9,220 nt of DNA from JASFEQ01 sp050124735 (GTDB taxonomy: Bacteria > Desulfobacterota > DSM-4660 > Desulfatiglandales > HGW-15): contig JASFEQ010000156.1 of assembly GCA_050124735.1 (NCBI GenBank), positions 1 to 9,220 of the forward strand. The letters run 5' to 3'. The notes under the pieces are model-generated. The model made no database searches. It was not told the DNA's origin and saw only the letters and a program-made list of their open reading frames with translations. Of this stretch, positions 1 through 6,058 are shown piece by piece. Position 1 is the stretch's first letter. Each line of letters starts with the position of its first letter. The position numbers were made by a program, and so were the translations under genes.

Positions 1-120
1 GGAAGAACACTGGTGGCTGTGCTTGAGAACTATCAGCAAAAAAATGGGAGCGTCGCCATACCCGAAAAGCTCAAACCTTATATGGGAGGAATGGAGTTCA
101 TCACCCAAACTCAAGAATGA
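1..120 (+). CDS. serS: Seryl-tRNA synthetase, C-terminal fragment (partial)
   Basis: Frame 1 is open from the window edge to TGA at 118-120 and gives 39 residues. It begins GRTLVAVLENYQQ and continues through IPEKLKPYMGG near its end. This is the conserved C-terminus of class II seryl-tRNA synthetases: the motif 3 region (GRTLVA..LENYQ), then the IP..L.PYMGG tail. The enzyme charges tRNA-Ser with serine in the cytoplasm. The catalytic core and N-terminal coiled-coil arm lie outside the window. Its stop codon overlaps the next start as ATGA (117-120), suggesting translational coupling to the downstream PBP gene. The identification rests on sequence recognition of a short but very characteristic tail. 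Confidence 0.9.
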   Translation, partial: GRTLVAVLENYQQKNGSVAIPEKLKPYMGGMEFITQTQE

Positions 121-1439
121 TCGTGCGTAGTAACAATCCCAATACCTGGAGGTATTACCAAAAGGGACTGAAAAAGAAGGCCCGGAGAAGATCTGCTGCA
201 AATCGGGTAATGCTGCTCTTTGTCTATTTGGTATTGATGGGGGCTACTTACGCGGCCTCCTGGATATTGGCACATGGGGACCGATCGGAAGATGGCCCTC
301 TCACCAGCGCGAAATGGGAAAATGCACTGCCCGAAAAGTTTGGCAAGCAGGACCTGCCACCCCTCTTAGGCGATCTGAATTTGGATGCGGTCCCAGCGAC
401 GCAGCATTATCCCCTCGATACCGGAGGGATGAGGCTTACTGTTGAAGTCCCCATTGATCCCGGTCTCCAGAAATATATTCACAATCTTCTTCGCCGCTCT
501 CTCACGCATCAGGCCGCTGTGGTCGTGCTTAGGCCCAAAACGGGTCAGATTTTGGCCATGGCCGATTACAAGAAGGTTCCAGAGGGGGAGCGTGAAAATC
601 TCTGTCTAAAGGCGGATTTTCCGGCTGCCAGCCTCTTCAAAATCGTATCCGCGGCTGCAGCCATAGAGGCGCGAGGATTTACGCCCAGCAAGACGGTCGT
701 CTTTCGAGGCATGAAACACACGCTGTATAACAGCCAGTTGAGGCAGAAAGAAGGACGTTATAGTAGGAAGACCAGTTTCAGGAAGGCTTTTGCCGGATCC
801 ATCAATCCTGTTTTTGGGAAAATAGGCATCTATGATCTGGGCAGAAAATTCATGGCGGAATACGCCGATAGATTTCTCTTCAATCGAGAGATCCCTTTTG
901 ATCTACCTGTAGGGGTGAGCCGCATTCTCGTCCCGGTAGATGACTTTGGACTGGCTGAAATAGCCTCTGGATTCAATAAAAGGACGCGCATATCCCCGGT
1001 CCATGCCTCGTTGATCACCGCTGCGGCTGCCAACCATGGCATCATCATAGAGCCCTGGCTGGTCAGGAGGATTAAGGATGAATCGGGGGCGGTTCTTTAT
1101 CGCGCCAGAATTTCAAGGTTGGGAAGGCCCATAGAGGAGGGTACAGCGAAGAAACTGAAGGTACTCATGAAAGAGACTGTGGTTTATGGGACATGCCGCA
1201 AAGCCTTCCTCCCACTGCGGCGGAAAAAACGATTTAAGGACATTGAATTAGGGGCCAAAACAGGCACTATAAATGACCCAAATGACCGTTATAAATATGA
1301 TTGGGTGACAGCCTATGCCCTCCCCAAAGATGAGAGCAAGGGCATCTGTATCACCATTCTGGCCATCCATGGGAAAAAATTGGGGATCAGGGCGGCTGAC
1401 TTGGCCAGGTACATCATTAGGCACCATTTCAGATCTTGA
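117..1439 (+). CDS. Single-domain penicillin-binding transpeptidase, membrane-anchored
   Basis: This 440-residue protein has a basic N-terminus (about residues 12-30, rich in K/R) followed by one hydrophobic segment at about 31-52 (VMLLFVYLVLMGATYAASW). That predicts an inner-membrane anchor with the rest in the periplasm. A transpeptidase domain spans about 108-437. It opens with VPIDPGLQ and RPKTGQILAMA (about 139-149), as in class A/B PBPs. The three active-site motifs are SLFK (S172, K175), SIN (S228-N230) and KTGT (K381-T384), so the enzyme is probably catalytically competent in peptidoglycan cross-linking. There is no glycosyltransferase domain, and only about 55 residues separate the membrane segment from the catalytic domain, so the usual class B pedestal domain is absent. 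The start ATG overlaps the serS stop. The only strong Shine-Dalgarno-like purines (85-96) are about 20 nt away, so expression probably depends on coupling. Family assignment is firm; the physiological role (division, elongation or other) is not determined. Confidence 0.85.
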   Translation: MIVRSNNPNTWRYYQKGLKKKARRRSAANRVMLLFVYLVLMGATYAASWILAHGDRSEDGPLTSAKWENALPEKFGKQDLPPLLGDLNLDAVPATQHYPLDTGGMRLTVEVPIDPGLQKYIHNLLRRSLTHQAAVVVLRPKTGQILAMADYKKVPEGERENLCLKADFPAASLFKIVSAAAAIEARGFTPSKTVVFRGMKHTLYNSQLRQKEGRYSRKTSFRKAFAGSINPVFGKIGIYDLGRKFMAEYADRFLFNREIPFDLPVGVSRILVPVDDFGLAEIASGFNKRTRISPVHASLITAAAANHGIIIEPWLVRRIKDESGAVLYRARISRLGRPIEEGTAKKLKVLMKETVVYGTCRKAFLPLRRKKRFKDIELGAKTGTINDPNDRYKYDWVTAYALPKDESKGICITILAIHGKKLGIRAADLARYIIRHHFRS

Positions 1440-1545
1440 GAAATAGTCAAGCCTCTTGGCCCGTCATCCGCTTTGCCGCTTACTCGAGGGACGGGCTGGC
1501 GGGTGATCAGGTAAATGGGGCAATTTGTAGAAAGGACGTCTTATT

Positions 1546-3372
1546 ATGTGTGGAATCGTATGCTATGTGGGCTCCAAAAAGGCCAAACCAATACTGATTG
1601 AAGGTTTAAAGCGCCTTGAGTACAGGGGTTACGACTCAGCGGGGTTGGCCGTACAGGATGGAAAACATATCGATTTTTACAGGGCCCTGGGAAAGATCAT
1701 AGAACTGGAGAGAAAGATAAACGACCTGGATATTAAGGGGAAATCCGGTATCGCACACACCCGGTGGGCCACACACGGAGAACCGAGCGAGGAGAACGCC
1801 CATCCCCATCGGGATCAGGATGAGAATGTATTCGTCATACACAACGGTATTATCGAGAACTTCCATTATCTGAAGAAGAGGCTGGAGAAGTCTGGAATCA
1901 CTTTTCGATCTGAGACAGATACAGAAGTGTTGGCTCACCTGATCTCTCTGAACTTTGATGGCAAACTGAATGAGGCGGTGAGGAAGACCATGTCTCAGGT
2001 GGAAGGGACCTTTGGGATGGCGGTCGTCCACAGACATTCACCGGGTGAATTGGTTGTGGCAAGAAGGGGAAGCCCATTGATTATTGGGGTGGCTGAAGAT
2101 GGAAATTATGCAGCCTCTGATGTGGCAGCCATGGTGAGATATACGACAGAGGTGGTTCATCTTAATGATAACGAACTGGCCTTACTCACGGAAGAGGGTG
2201 TTTCCATCTCAACGGCCCAGGCCAAGGCCATTCAACGAGCCACTGAGACGGTGGAATGGCAACCTGAGGACGCTGAACTGAATGGCTTTCCCCATTTCAT
2301 GCTGAAAGAGATATTTGAGCAACCAGAAACCATAAAGAATGCCATAAGGGGTAGACTGGAACCGGGAGAAGGGGTCCCCAAACTGGGCGGCATCACGCCC
2401 GTATGGGACAGCCTAAAAGAATGTCGACACCTGGTTATGGTGGCATGCGGCACATCCTATTATGCAGGATGTGTGGGCATGTATATTTTTGAAAAATTGA
2501 CTGACGTTGACGTGGAAGTGGAACTTGCCTCAGAGTTTCGCTATAGAAAAATGAATTTTCCCCCCAACACATTTATTATAGCCCTCAGTCAGTCAGGAGA
2601 GACCGCTGATACCCTTGCCGCCATTAGAGAGGCCAAAAGAAAGGGGGCAAAACTCCTTGGGATCGTCAATGTGGTGGGCAGTTCCATTGCCCGGGAAACT
2701 GATGCTGGGATCTACAACCATGCCGGACCTGAAATTGGAGTGGCTTCAACGAAGATCTTTATTTCGCAATTGACCATCCTGACCCTGTTGGCGCTCCTGC
2801 TGGGCCGCCATCAAAATCTATCTCTCACCGATGGGGTGGAGGCCCTGAAGGCCCTATCAGCACTTCCGGATCAGGTAAAAAAGATCCTATCGAACGACAA
2901 TCGTATCCAGGCCATTGCGCAGAAATACTATCGGCGTGATAACTGGCTTTTCCTGGGCAGAAAGTATGGCTATCCCATAGCCATGGAAGGGGCCCTGAAA
3001 TTAAAGGAGATCTCTTATATACATGCAGAAGGATACGCGGCCGGAGAGATGAAGCATGGCCCTATTGCGCTCATAAACCCTGAAATGCCCACTGTGGCCA
3101 TCGTTCCCAAGGATGCCATGTACGAGAAAATGATCAGCAATATCCAGGAAATCAAGAGCCGCAGGGGCCCGGTTATCGCTATAGCTAACGAGGGAGATGA
3201 CAAGATAAAGGAGATGGCGGATGAGGTCATTGAGGTCCCTCCCACTTTGGACTACCTGAATCCCATATTGTGTGCCGTGCCGTGCCAGCTTCTGGCTTAT
3301 CACTGCGCCCGGTTCCTTAACCGAGATATCGATAAACCAAGGAATCTGGCCAAAAGTGTCACTGTAGAGTAA
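1546..3372 (+). CDS. glmS: Glutamine--fructose-6-phosphate aminotransferase (isomerizing), GlmS
   Basis: GlmS converts fructose-6-phosphate and glutamine to glucosamine-6-phosphate and glutamate, the first committed step to UDP-GlcNAc for peptidoglycan and lipopolysaccharide. The 608-residue length matches the family (about 600-610). The N-terminus MCGIVCYVG supplies the nucleophilic Cys2 of the class II glutaminase domain, which runs to about residue 230 and carries HTRWATHG (71-78) and HNGIIEN (99-105). Two SIS sugar-isomerase domains follow. The first includes ACGTSYYAG (300-308) and SQSGET (348-353). The second includes EGALKLKEISYIHAEGY and KHGP (481-506). The C-terminus DKPRNLAKSVTVE (596-608) is the canonical active-site tail. 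Residues E488, H504 and K603 fall where the family's isomerase residues lie. AAAGGA at 1531-1536 is a good ribosome-binding site, 9 nt before the ATG. It is a complete cytoplasmic enzyme with no sign of damage. Confidence 0.97.
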   Translation: MCGIVCYVGSKKAKPILIEGLKRLEYRGYDSAGLAVQDGKHIDFYRALGKIIELERKINDLDIKGKSGIAHTRWATHGEPSEENAHPHRDQDENVFVIHNGIIENFHYLKKRLEKSGITFRSETDTEVLAHLISLNFDGKLNEAVRKTMSQVEGTFGMAVVHRHSPGELVVARRGSPLIIGVAEDGNYAASDVAAMVRYTTEVVHLNDNELALLTEEGVSISTAQAKAIQRATETVEWQPEDAELNGFPHFMLKEIFEQPETIKNAIRGRLEPGEGVPKLGGITPVWDSLKECRHLVMVACGTSYYAGCVGMYIFEKLTDVDVEVELASEFRYRKMNFPPNTFIIALSQSGETADTLAAIREAKRKGAKLLGIVNVVGSSIARETDAGIYNHAGPEIGVASTKIFISQLTILTLLALLLGRHQNLSLTDGVEALKALSALPDQVKKILSNDNRIQAIAQKYYRRDNWLFLGRKYGYPIAMEGALKLKEISYIHAEGYAAGEMKHGPIALINPEMPTVAIVPKDAMYEKMISNIQEIKSRRGPVIAIANEGDDKIKEMADEVIEVPPTLDYLNPILCAVPCQLLAYHCARFLNRDIDKPRNLAKSVTVE

Positions 3373-3393
3373 TAGTCAATAGCCACTTGCCTG

Positions 3394-3487
3394 CCCCGTG
3401 AAATGTTTACCCGGTGGAATACGATGGCCTATTACGCCAGAGGCAGGGCTATTTAACCGAGCGCTTTCAGCGCCTATTTCACCGGGG
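3394..3487. repeat. Palindromic element downstream of glmS
   Basis: CCCCGTGAAAT (3394-3404) pairs with ATTTCACCGGGG (3476-3487), giving 11 base pairs with one bulged base. Inside is a perfect small hairpin, GCGCT-TTC-AGCGC (3461-3473). A CCTGCC just left of the outer arm (about 3390-3395) could alternatively pair with GGCAGG at about 3442-3447. No run of T follows, so it does not look like a simple intrinsic terminator. It begins about 20 nt after the glmS stop. It may be a small dispersed palindromic repeat or an mRNA 3'-stabilising structure; I cannot tell which from one copy. Confidence 0.5.
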
Positions 3488-3649
3488 TCATTGGTCATTT
3501 GTAGCCTGGAATCGGGAGGTCTAAAACCCTTTGAAATAAAATCGAAGGCTTCTCTTCGTCAATGAAGAAAATTCTCCCAGAAAGCTTTCCATACGAAGGT
3601 GTTGAAACTTAAAGGATACAAATGACAAATGACTAATGACTAATGACAA
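3487..3649. repeat. TGACAAA-type heptamer repeats in inverted arrangement before the acyltransferase gene
   Basis: GTCATTGGTCATTTGT (3487-3502) is matched on the other strand by ACAAATGACAAATGAC (3618-3633), 15 of 16 positions. The right-hand array runs on as TAATGACTAATGACAAA to about 3649. The unit is seven bases, TGACAAA or variants with TAATGAC. The right-hand array contains ATGs at 3622, 3636 and 3643, and one of these is the longest possible start of the next gene. This resembles the short tandem heptamer repeats (STRR) described in cyanobacteria and seen in other bacteria; the comparison is from general knowledge. Confidence 0.6.
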
Positions 3650-4256
3650 ACATCAAATGATTTCCTCACTCCCACCGAGAAGCGCTTTAATCCTCCGCTT
3701 AACAAAACTCACTGCCAAAATTTTCCTCTCACAAGTATTCATGATAAAAACGCGTGGCCAAGAGAATCTGCCAAATTCAAGTGGCTTTATCCTCCTGCCT
3801 AAACACCGGCGCTGGGAGGATATCCCCCTCTTAAGTCTTGCGACGCCTCGTCCTCTGTACTATGTGGCCAAATATGAACTTTTCCTGAATCCAATCTCCC
3901 GATGGTTTGTATCTTCACTGGGCGGGATACCACTAAACCGCTCACGGCCTCTGCAGAGCCGTCAATCTCTCAAGAACATGGTGGACCTCCTGGAAAAAGG
4001 GGAGGGGATCGTTATCTTTCCAGAAGGAACCTATTACAGAAGCAGGATGGGCCATGGCCACGCGGGCCTGGTCAGAATGATTCTATCTCGTTGCACGGTC
4101 CCTTTCATTCCGGTGGGAATCAACTATGCAGCAAAGCGTGCTCGCACGCTTGTGGAGATCAATTTCGGTAGCGCAATTTACGAAGGTGCATCGAATAGAG
4201 TGCAACCCTTGCTAGATCAGGTGATGAAAGAGATAGCCCGCCTTTCTGGCTTTTGA
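3636..4256 (+). CDS. PlsC-type 1-acylglycerol-3-phosphate / lysophospholipid acyltransferase
   Basis: The protein is 206 residues from the first in-frame ATG, or 199 from ATG 3657. It shows the four glycerolipid acyltransferase blocks (PF01553 type) in order: an HX4D motif KHRRWED (H57, D62) carrying the catalytic histidine-aspartate pair; GGIPLNRS (96-103); the FPEGTYYRSR block (128-137), which in this family binds the glycerol phosphate; and VPFIPVGI (155-162). The likely reaction is transfer of an acyl chain to lysophosphatidic acid at the inner membrane. Related lysophospholipid or lipid A-type acyltransferases cannot be excluded. A weakly hydrophobic stretch at about 16-37 may be the membrane-associating helix. 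Start choice is unsafe: residues 1-7 (MTNDKHQ) are encoded by intergenic heptamer repeats, and the nearest Shine-Dalgarno-like AAAGGA (3611-3616) is 19 nt before 3636. The true start may be 3657 or later. Confidence 0.8.
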   Translation: MTNDKHQMISSLPPRSALILRLTKLTAKIFLSQVFMIKTRGQENLPNSSGFILLPKHRRWEDIPLLSLATPRPLYYVAKYELFLNPISRWFVSSLGGIPLNRSRPLQSRQSLKNMVDLLEKGEGIVIFPEGTYYRSRMGHGHAGLVRMILSRCTVPFIPVGINYAAKRARTLVEINFGSAIYEGASNRVQPLLDQVMKEIARLSGF

Positions 4257-4263
4257 GACATTC

Positions 4264-4332
4264 GTCATTCGTCATTTGTCACTTGTCATTTGTTTGCGAA
4301 GGCTATCTGGCCAATGACAAATGACCAATGAC
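4264..4332. repeat. Heptamer-repeat inverted pair forming a potential long hairpin
   Basis: Left arm 4264-4285 (GTCATTCGTCATTTGTC and onward) is complementary to right arm 4311-4332 (CCAATGACAAATGACCAA and onward) at 19 of 22 positions, with a 25-nt loop. Both arms are built of the same TGACAAA-like heptamers. The structure fills most of the gap between the acyltransferase stop (4256) and the M20 gene, and its right arm ends 7 nt before that gene's Shine-Dalgarno. In RNA it would be a stable stem just upstream of the ribosome-binding site. Confidence 0.65.
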
Positions 4333-4338
4333 ACGGTT

Positions 4339-4345
4339 GAGGAGG
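4339..4345 (+). promoter_or_regulatory. Ribosome-binding site fixing the M20 start at 4355
   Basis: GAGGAGG lies 9 nt before ATG 4355, an almost ideal Shine-Dalgarno. The longer in-frame start at 4328 lies inside the heptamer repeat, is upstream of this site and has no ribosome-binding site of its own, so 4355 is preferred. Confidence 0.8.
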
Positions 4346-4354
4346 AAAGCTGTC

Positions 4355-5617
4355 ATGAGTGAACTGGAAAAGGTTTTCGAGATCATAGATGGTTACAGAG
4401 ATGAGATTATTCATTTTCAGGCGGAACTCACGTCAAAAGTGGCCCTCGGACCAGAGAATGACGGCACAGGGGAGCACGAAAAAGCAAGCTACATGAAGAA
4501 GAGACTGGAAGAGCTGCAACCTGACCTCCTGGAAGAGATTAGGGCCCCGGATGAGAGGGCAGGAGAGGGTTACCGTCCCAACCTGTTGGCAAAATGGGAA
4601 ACGAGGAAAGAAGGTTCTGCGGTATGGGCCCTTAGTCACATGGATGTGGTTCCGCCGGGAGACCTCTCCCTTTGGGAAAGTGACCCCTACGAGATTAGGG
4701 TAGACGGTGATAAGATCATAGGAAGGGGTGTGGAAGACAATCAGCACGGTATTATTAGTTCATATTTGGCCCTGAAGGCCATTCGGGACTCTGGGGTATC
4801 CTTGGGCAGGGCAGTGGGCCTGGTTATGGTGGCGGATGAAGAGACGGGGAGCAAATATGGGCTTGATTACCTCCTGAATAATCATGGCGATTTCTTCAAC
4901 AACGATGATCTCATTGTTGTGCCGGATGGGGGCAACGACGACGGAACCATGATTGAGGTGGCAGAGAAATCCATGTTGTGGCTCAAGTTTACTGTCACCG
5001 GTCAACAATGTCATGCCAGTACGCCGGAGAAAGGGAAGAACAGCCTTTATGGTGCGGCCCGATTGATAGTGGCCCTTGACAGACTAAAAGCCGAATTTGG
5101 TCTAAAGGATGGACTCTATAGTCCTCCTTTGTCCACCTTTGAACCCACGAAAATGGAAGCAAATATCCCGAACATCAACACCATACCCGGCAGAGACGTT
5201 TTTCACATCGACTGTCGAATTCTACCCGAGTATGGGGTTGACGACATCCTGGCCGCTGCCAAACAAATCGCAGCCCAGGTGTCAAAAGAACTGGACCTTT
5301 CGATTCTCGTAGAACCAGTTTACCGGCAGGAGGCCGCAACGGCCACTCCGGCCGACTCACCCGTCGTGGAGGCCCTGGCCAGGGCCATAAAGGCGGTAAA
5401 GGGTCTTGAAGCAAAGCCAATGGGAATCGGCGGAGGGACGGTGGCCGCCTTTTTCCGAAAAGCGGGTCTTCCCGCGGCTGTATGGATGACCATGCCCAAT
5501 ACGCCCCACCAGCCGAACGAATATTGTCTTATCAAGAATATCATCTCGGATGCCAAGGTCTTTGCATGTCTTTATTTGGATCAATATGGGAGGGATCAGA
5601 CAGGTGAAGACAAATGA
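4355..5617 (+). CDS. M20-family metallohydrolase (DapE/ArgE-like)
   Basis: The protein is 420 residues from the preferred ATG. It carries the M20 di-zinc hydrolase motifs: SHMDVVP (H95, D97) with one zinc histidine and its aspartate; GRGVEDNQHG (123-132) with the bridging aspartate D128; DEETG (161-165) with the catalytic glutamate and the adjacent zinc ligand; PDGG (190-193) with a zinc-binding aspartate; and PHQPNEY (384-390) with the last zinc histidine H385. The lid/dimerisation domain is about 205-320 and includes HASTPEKGKNS (220-230). Such enzymes hydrolyse amide bonds of N-acylated amino acids or small peptides in the cytoplasm. No signal peptide is seen. Many relatives are annotated as succinyl-diaminopimelate desuccinylase or acetylornithine deacetylase, but the sequence alone does not select a substrate and no lysine or arginine genes are nearby. 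A dipeptidase-like or aminoacylase role is equally possible. Confidence 0.85.
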   Translation: MSELEKVFEIIDGYRDEIIHFQAELTSKVALGPENDGTGEHEKASYMKKRLEELQPDLLEEIRAPDERAGEGYRPNLLAKWETRKEGSAVWALSHMDVVPPGDLSLWESDPYEIRVDGDKIIGRGVEDNQHGIISSYLALKAIRDSGVSLGRAVGLVMVADEETGSKYGLDYLLNNHGDFFNNDDLIVVPDGGNDDGTMIEVAEKSMLWLKFTVTGQQCHASTPEKGKNSLYGAARLIVALDRLKAEFGLKDGLYSPPLSTFEPTKMEANIPNINTIPGRDVFHIDCRILPEYGVDDILAAAKQIAAQVSKELDLSILVEPVYRQEAATATPADSPVVEALARAIKAVKGLEAKPMGIGGGTVAAFFRKAGLPAAVWMTMPNTPHQPNEYCLIKNIISDAKVFACLYLDQYGRDQTGEDK

Positions 5618-5726
5618 GACCGCCCGGCCACATTCCTTGAGCCCCGTTGAAACCCGTTTGGAACCAACGCCTCGCCGCTTCGATACCCACCAGCTGTGCT
5701 GGAGTTATAGTTAAGCTTTGCTAGTG

Positions 5727-5742
5727 AAGTGAATGTTCACTT
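5727..5742. repeat. 16-bp palindrome, possibly part of a CTAAAGTG repeat family
   Basis: AAGTGAATGTTCACTT has two perfect 7-base arms around a TG centre. Its right half continues to CACTTTAG (5738-5745), the exact reverse complement of the CTAAAGTG octamer repeated at 8494-8511. It has the shape of a dimeric repressor operator, but it lies 110 nt downstream of one gene and beyond the 3' end of the convergent one, so an operator role is doubtful. Confidence 0.45.
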
Positions 5743-5797
5743 TAGGGCTCTGTAAAGGAACTGGGTTGTGTCTGAGTGGGGCCACGCCACTTTTCTC

Positions 5798-5828
5798 CCT
5801 CCGGGCCGTAGGCCCTACTGGCCGGAGG
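5798..5828. repeat. G/C-rich hairpin at the left edge of the large inverted repeat
   Basis: CCTCCGGGCC (5798-5807) pairs with GGCCGGAGG (5820-5828) with one bulged G. An alternative inner hairpin, GGGCC-GTA-GGCCC, occupies 5803-5815. It ends three bases before the 5832-5973 element and may be part of it. No T run follows on the plus strand, so it is not a classical terminator. Confidence 0.5.
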
Positions 5829-5831
5829 CAA

Positions 5832-5973
5832 GGCCATATCTATATTGTGAGGAGGAAGTGACCCCATATTTGAGGTTTAACGGGTGAGTTGCAGACTCCC
5901 AGAAGCTCAGTGCCACAAACCCCAAATACGGGGTCACGGCGATGCCCAGTGGAATTCTTTTTGAGATATGGCC
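5832..5973. repeat. Large nested imperfect inverted repeat (MITE-like or structured RNA candidate)
   Basis: The outer arms GGCCATATCT (5832-5841) and AGATATGGCC (5964-5973) are perfect 10-bp inverted repeats. The inner arms 5858-5878 (GTGACCCCATATTTG and onward) and 5917-5937 (ending CGGGGTCAC) match at 19 of 21 positions. The 38-nt centre holds a weak TGAG/CTCA pairing. The segments between outer and inner arms are unequal (16 and 26 nt) and do not pair. The nested architecture at about 142 bp resembles non-autonomous palindromic repeats of the ERIC/MITE kind. There is no transposase, and no clear target-site duplication was found by eye. Confidence 0.6.
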
Positions 5974-5978
5974 TCTCG

Positions 5979-5994
5979 AAAAAGGGCGTACCCT
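5979..5994 (-). terminator. Weak intrinsic terminator candidate for the minus-strand gene
   Basis: Read on the minus strand this is AGGG-TACG-CCCT followed by four T. The stem is only four base pairs, so the call is tentative. It lies about 65 nt beyond the stop of the 6059-7123 gene and in the right orientation to end its transcript. Confidence 0.25.
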
Positions 5995-6058
5995 CACTTC
6001 AAATCTCTGCAGGGTGTAATCAAAGCCGGGTCCTTTGAGGGGGGATTATTTACTGAGA

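Larger units (their letters stand above)
5618..6058. other. 441-bp non-coding stretch between convergent genes, rich in palindromes
   Basis: No convincing gene is present. A 60-codon minus-strand frame (5815-5997) runs through the palindromic element and is explained by it. The stretch holds, in order, a 16-bp palindrome (5727-5742), a G/C-rich hairpin (5798-5828), a large imperfect inverted repeat (5832-5973) and a weak minus-strand terminator candidate (5979-5994). Positions 5618-5720 show only weak symmetry (CGTTG 5645-5649 with CAACG 5665-5669), with no T run. Confidence 0.7.

Noticed and set aside
1440..1545. Possible glmS ribozyme or terminator in the PBP-glmS spacer (CCCGTC 1460-1465 with GACGGG 1490-1495)
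   Set aside because: The spacer is only about 106 nt, and I see none of the double-pseudoknot core of the glmS ribozyme, which is known mainly from Gram-positive bacteria. The hairpin has a 24-nt loop and no T run.
3618..3649. CRISPR-like array from repeated TGACAAA units
   Set aside because: Units are seven bases with no unique spacers and there are no cas genes, so these are simple short tandem repeats.
5727..5742. Repressor operator
   Set aside because: The shape fits, but it lies between the 3' ends of convergent genes with no promoter or regulator nearby, and its flank matches the CTAAAGTG repeat family.
5815..5997. 60-codon minus-strand open frame
   Set aside because: It runs through both arms of the large inverted repeat, so its open frame is a by-product of that element, and it has no convincing ribosome-binding site.
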